Below, piece after piece: positions 60,288 through 64,000 of a stretch of 64,000 bases of DNA. The first letter of the stretch is position 1. Each line of letters starts with the position of its first letter. A program made the translations under genes and the position numbers. A model generated the notes under the pieces. The model was not told where the DNA came from, searched no databases, and worked only from the letters and a program-made list of their open reading frames with translations. Source of the DNA: Xiphophorus maculatus (taxonomy: Eukaryota > Chordata > Actinopteri > Cyprinodontiformes > Poeciliidae); assembly GCF_002775205.1 (NCBI RefSeq), contig NC_036464.1, positions 1,922,001 to 1,986,000 on the forward strand, read 5' to 3'.

Positions 60288-63200
60288 TCACATGATGATG
60301 TCATACAGTCTGCCGACCCGGCCGAGCCACTCGCGCAGCGCCTGCCTGACCCGCGAGTCGGTGACGTGGCAGGAGAGCTGGCTGAGGCACGGGTAGAGCG
60401 CCGGCTGGAGCGCCAGGAAGGTGGAGTCCGACAGGAGGAGGACCTGGTTCAGGAGGGTCAGAACCATGTTGGTCCACGCCTGCAGAGAGAGACGGGTCAA
60501 AGGTCAGAACTGGAGCAAGCTGGAGGGAGCATCAACTTGTTGCAACACATGTTGCAACATTTGTCCCAACTCCAGCTGCTGTGGTTTTCTTCCACTCTGC
60601 TCTGAGTCCAACCAACAGAACCTTTTGAGCAACCTGTTCCCCTCCTGGCCTGTGGGGGCGCTGCACCAAGAACCACTGAAGGAAACACGGAAACTTTTAA
60701 AAAGTCATTGAGCATAACTTCCTTCTTCAGAAATTGTACACAAAATTGGAGTGGTGTCAGACTTTAGATGTTGGAGGATTTCACTGTTGGTAAAAAAACT
60801 ACGAGGCGTGTGTGACATATAAATAAACTCTGTGGGCGATCTGACAGGTGAAACAAACCCTTCAGTTTCAGTTTTAAAGAAAAGTAATGAAAGTACATCA
60901 GAGTTTGTTTGTTAGCTGTAAAATTCGTCTCTCCTCCCTCACCTGTATCTGGGCCTCGGAGTCCCTCAGGGAGACGCTGTGTGAGCTGATGGTGGATCCT
61001 GACCGAGGCCTCTTCTCCTGCCTCAGCACTTCGGGCCCCGCGCTGACCGAGTGCCTGAGCGGGGGCCCCTGCTGGTCCACCAGCTGCTGGGGCCTCTGCA
61101 GCTCCACGGGGCCCCTCCTGTCTCCTCCCACCGCTCCTCCCGGCGCCACCCGGCCCTGCTCCTTCATGAACAGGTTGATGTGGCTCTGCTGCACCGGCTG
61201 CTGCTGCTGCACCGGCTGCTGCTGCTTCCTGCGTTTGTACTCCATCATCAGCTTGTTGATGGTTTTGTCCGTAGCGATGGTGTACAGTTTGTTACCGGCG
61301 TTTTCCCACCATTCCTTCCTCCTTCCGGGCGCGGCGCTGCTGGGAACTCCTCCTACCGAGCTCCCTGTGATGCCGGAGTCTCTCTTTTCTGCTCCGGTCT
61401 GGAAGTGGTGCGGCAGACTGCCTGTGAAGCTGGAAGATTTAGAAATAGCTGAGAAGATGAATGAAGGTTAAGACATTTAGTTACAGAATGTAGACTTTAT
61501 AAAAATAGTTTTTTACATTTCTGTTAAAAATGTCACTTTTTTCACACAAAAAAAAGTCGAGTTCCTCTGTCTTCACACAGTGCGAACTGCAGAAATTCAC
61601 CACTCAGTCAGAAACAACCAATCAGAGCCAGGAGGAGGGTCTTAGTGCTGTCAGTCATGATAGTGTACGCACCACTCACACTTTCTGCTGCACTACAGCT
61701 GGTTCACTGCATCTGAGGCTGCCATGAATGCTAAAGCTAGTTAGCATAGCCACAGATGACGGTAGATAGACATTTTTTTCTGTAACAGTAAGTTGTTTCT
61801 CTGTCATTAGCACATTGAGCAGCGTGTGCACATGAGTAATTTACAGAGCTGAGACACTCCTGGATCTGACTGGTTGTTTTGACTGATCACTGCGGTAGAA
61901 CTGGAAGGAGAGTTTTTTCATAGATTTTACCTCATGCAATGCAACATATTATCAGTTTAAACAAATTTGTAAAAAATAGATTTTTTATAGAGGTGACATA
62001 CTGTAGCTGCAAGTTCATTAATCATTAATCAGTAGCAGGAGAGATGTCAGACCTGAATCTGGGGCTGGGTGTTGGTGTTTCTCCAGGTGAAGCTGCACTC
62101 AGATCTACTCCCTGACCTCTGACCCCTCCCTCCTCTGAGGGCGTCCCCCTGGCGGAAAAGCCGCCGGCTGACGACGGAGTGGAAGTCTCTGAATGGAAGA
62201 GAGGCAGGAAGAAAACGTGATCTCCTCCTGACCCCCCGCCTCCTCTCAGCAGCGGCGTCTCCTCCAGCGTGCTCTCCAGGTCCCGGTGCATCTGGATGTA
62301 GCTGTTGCACAGATCCATGCACACTTTGTAGAGACGCTTGACCAGCCAGGCCCAGTCGGCGCCCCCTAGAGGCTGGACGCTGAGCGACGGGGCAGGAGCC
62401 TGCCACTGATGGCGCTTCTCACGGCCGCGAGGGGGGCTCACCTGCCAGAGGAAACCGACTCAATGACCTGACTCACGGCAAGCAACTGAAACCTGAGATC
62501 TAAACGACTGAATGAAAAAAGAAAAATGATTTTCTTTCTGTTTTAGGTCAGTTAGGATGATATGAACTTGTTTGGAAAAGAGTTTTAGCTATTATTTTCT
62601 TCTGAGAATATAAAATATGAGATGGACAGATTCAGCGACACTAAACTTCATAGTAACCAAATGAAACACAAACAGCTCCACCAATCAGGCTCCATGTTTT
62701 TGTCACCTGTGCTGTTTCTTCAAAGATATCTTCATCCTCTGAGGAGGCGGAGCCAGGGTGGGAGGAGTCAGAGTTGCCTTCTTCTTCCTCATGCAGAATC
62801 CTCTTCACCTGAACATAAACGTTTAATTAGGAGAAAATGTTTTTTTCTTATTACAAAATACTTACTAGTAAATGTTTTAGGTGGAAACTGATGGTCATCA
62901 ATGTGTGACTTGTGGACACTAATGTATTCAGATTATTACACTTAATAAATGACATCAATTCATATAATCCAAACATTTCAAATACCTGCTCTAAATGTTT
63001 TCAGTACGCCTGCAGACAGTAAGGCAGGGAAAAAATCTGACACATTTCTGATCTATAAATACCTCTGTTGATTATTATTATATTAACTCTTACTAAACTC
63101 CAGCTGCAGGAAAATACTGAACTCATTAAGGAACGAATGAGTTCCTTGAACTCCTCCAACACAGGCGGAATATTTATTATATTCTTGTTCATTTCATCAC

Positions 63201-63977
63201 CGTCTTTTATAGAAAGAAAAGGTGAGTAATTAATTCAAATCTAAAGATGTCTGAATCAGGCTGAACATAACTTTGGTTTAATATTTTGATGCATTAAGAA
63301 ACAGTTTTGGCTTAATGCTGAACTGGGAGAATGAAAAAGGATTTAACTATTGAATTTAAACTGGGATCAGTTTTTGCTGCTAAACATCAGAATACTCTAA
63401 AATACGATGTGACCCACAGTCAATTTCAAAATGGTCATTTAGAGCATCAGCAGGGATTACTGAGTGACTCTGAGGTCATTTTGCTGATTGGTTCCCACCT
63501 GCTGGGCGGTCATGCTCTCAGCCTGGCTCAGCGTGGCGCACAGCAGCGCCTGGAAGTACAGGTTGAAGCTCATCGCCGACTGACGGTAAAGGTTTGCTGC
63601 TCCACAAACACCCGACACCTTCATCAGCAGGTACTTCAGACCCGGCCGGGTGTCAAAGTCCCGAGCCGTCCTGCAGAGACGACACCAACGCACCGGTCAG
63701 AACCGCTCTGAACCAGTACAACCTGGCTGTCCCAGTTTATGTTAAACACAGCAGCAACCTGTAAGAGTCCAGCAGCAGGTCCAGGATGATGGCTAAATTT
63801 GTCATGGAGATGTAGCGCAGGAAGCCGGCGGTGGGTCTGCTGGGGTCAGAGGTCACAGGGGTCACCCGCTCGTTGCCTTCAGGCTGCTTGACGAACTCCT
63901 CCAGCAGGATGTCGTAGAGGTTCTGGAGCAGGACCTGATGGGAAAGCAGGCTCACCACGATGGTCCGGAACGGGATC
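60288..63977 (-). CDS. arfgef3: arfgef3 (BIG3), last six exons
   Basis: Minus-strand exons: 63977-63759, 63670-63499, 62808-62707, 62441-62053, 61429-60943, 60479-60288. Phases fit throughout, giving 519 residues plus stop; the 5' part is outside the window. Diagnostic stretches are MTNLAIILDLLLDSYR, NLYRQSAMSFNLYFQALL, SSEDEDIFEETAQ, VQPLGGADWAWLVKRL, RKEWWENAGNKLYTIATDK, SVSAGPEVLRQEKRPRSGS and REWLGRVGRLYDIIM at the end. These match the C-terminal part of the vertebrate BIG3 protein (my recollection, not a search). It is a large relative of the Sec7 ARF exchange factors linked to secretory granule regulation in endocrine cells. The catalytic-like Sec7 part is not in this window. Oddities: a Gln-Pro-rich tract (QQQPVQQQQPVQQ) at about 61,186-61,228 and a Gly-rich GGGGSGG loop in the 62,053-62,441 exon. 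Confidence 0.95.
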
Positions 63978-64000
63978 CTGGAGGAGGGAAAAAAATGATA

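Noticed and set aside
59732-60295. 187-codon plus-strand frame overlapping the arfgef3 3' untranslated region
   Set aside because: Antisense to arfgef3, low-complexity Asn/Lys/Ser-rich translation, no family features.

Overview
The window looks like nuclear DNA of a teleost fish, probably a spiny-rayed (acanthomorph) species. It is AT-rich, has long CA and TA microsatellites, GT-AG introns and many DNA-transposon and non-LTR retrotransposon relics. It carries the fish-expanded FISNA-NACHT-LRR-B30.2 receptor type. I cannot name the species. Exons below were assembled by eye from splice sites and reading phase. No rRNA, tRNA gene, CRISPR array or bacterial operon is visible.

Region 1 (1-15,000, minus strand) is a tandem cluster of four small rhodopsin-like 7TM receptor genes. 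Gene A is cut by the window edge, B and D are intact at about 264 and 269 aa, and C is a pseudogene. Each intact gene has three coding exons in the same phases: a TM1 exon, a TM2-TM3 exon ending inside the ERY motif, and a TM4-TM7 exon. A 24-bp motif recurs four times upstream of the genes.

Region 2 (16,700-47,800, plus strand) holds two paralogous NLR genes of the fish NLRC3-like type. NLR1 has 12 coding exons and NLR2 has 11; the summed exons give clean frames of 1,217 and 1,171 codons. Both have short repeated N-terminal exons, a FISNA-NACHT exon with intact Walker A and B, 174-nt LRR exons, and a terminal PRY-SPRY (B30.2) exon. The N-terminal exon block and its introns are almost the same in both genes, so that block was copied recently. 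NLR2 introns also carry an R4/Rex6-like retrotransposon in a TA repeat, nested hAT-type insertions with 8-bp target duplications, and a pogo-like transposase relic.

Region 3 (47,800-60,160) is mostly intergenic. It contains one small single-pass membrane protein gene on the minus strand (about 53,433-54,900) that I could not assign to a family.

Region 4 (60,160-64,000, minus strand) is the 3' end of arfgef3 (BIG3), six exons coding for the last 519 residues.

Nothing shows that the regions act together. The NLRs would be cytosolic sensors, the small receptors sit in membranes, and arfgef3 is an unrelated conserved neighbour. The least described items are the compact receptors with their shared upstream motif and the recently copied NLR N-terminal exon block.
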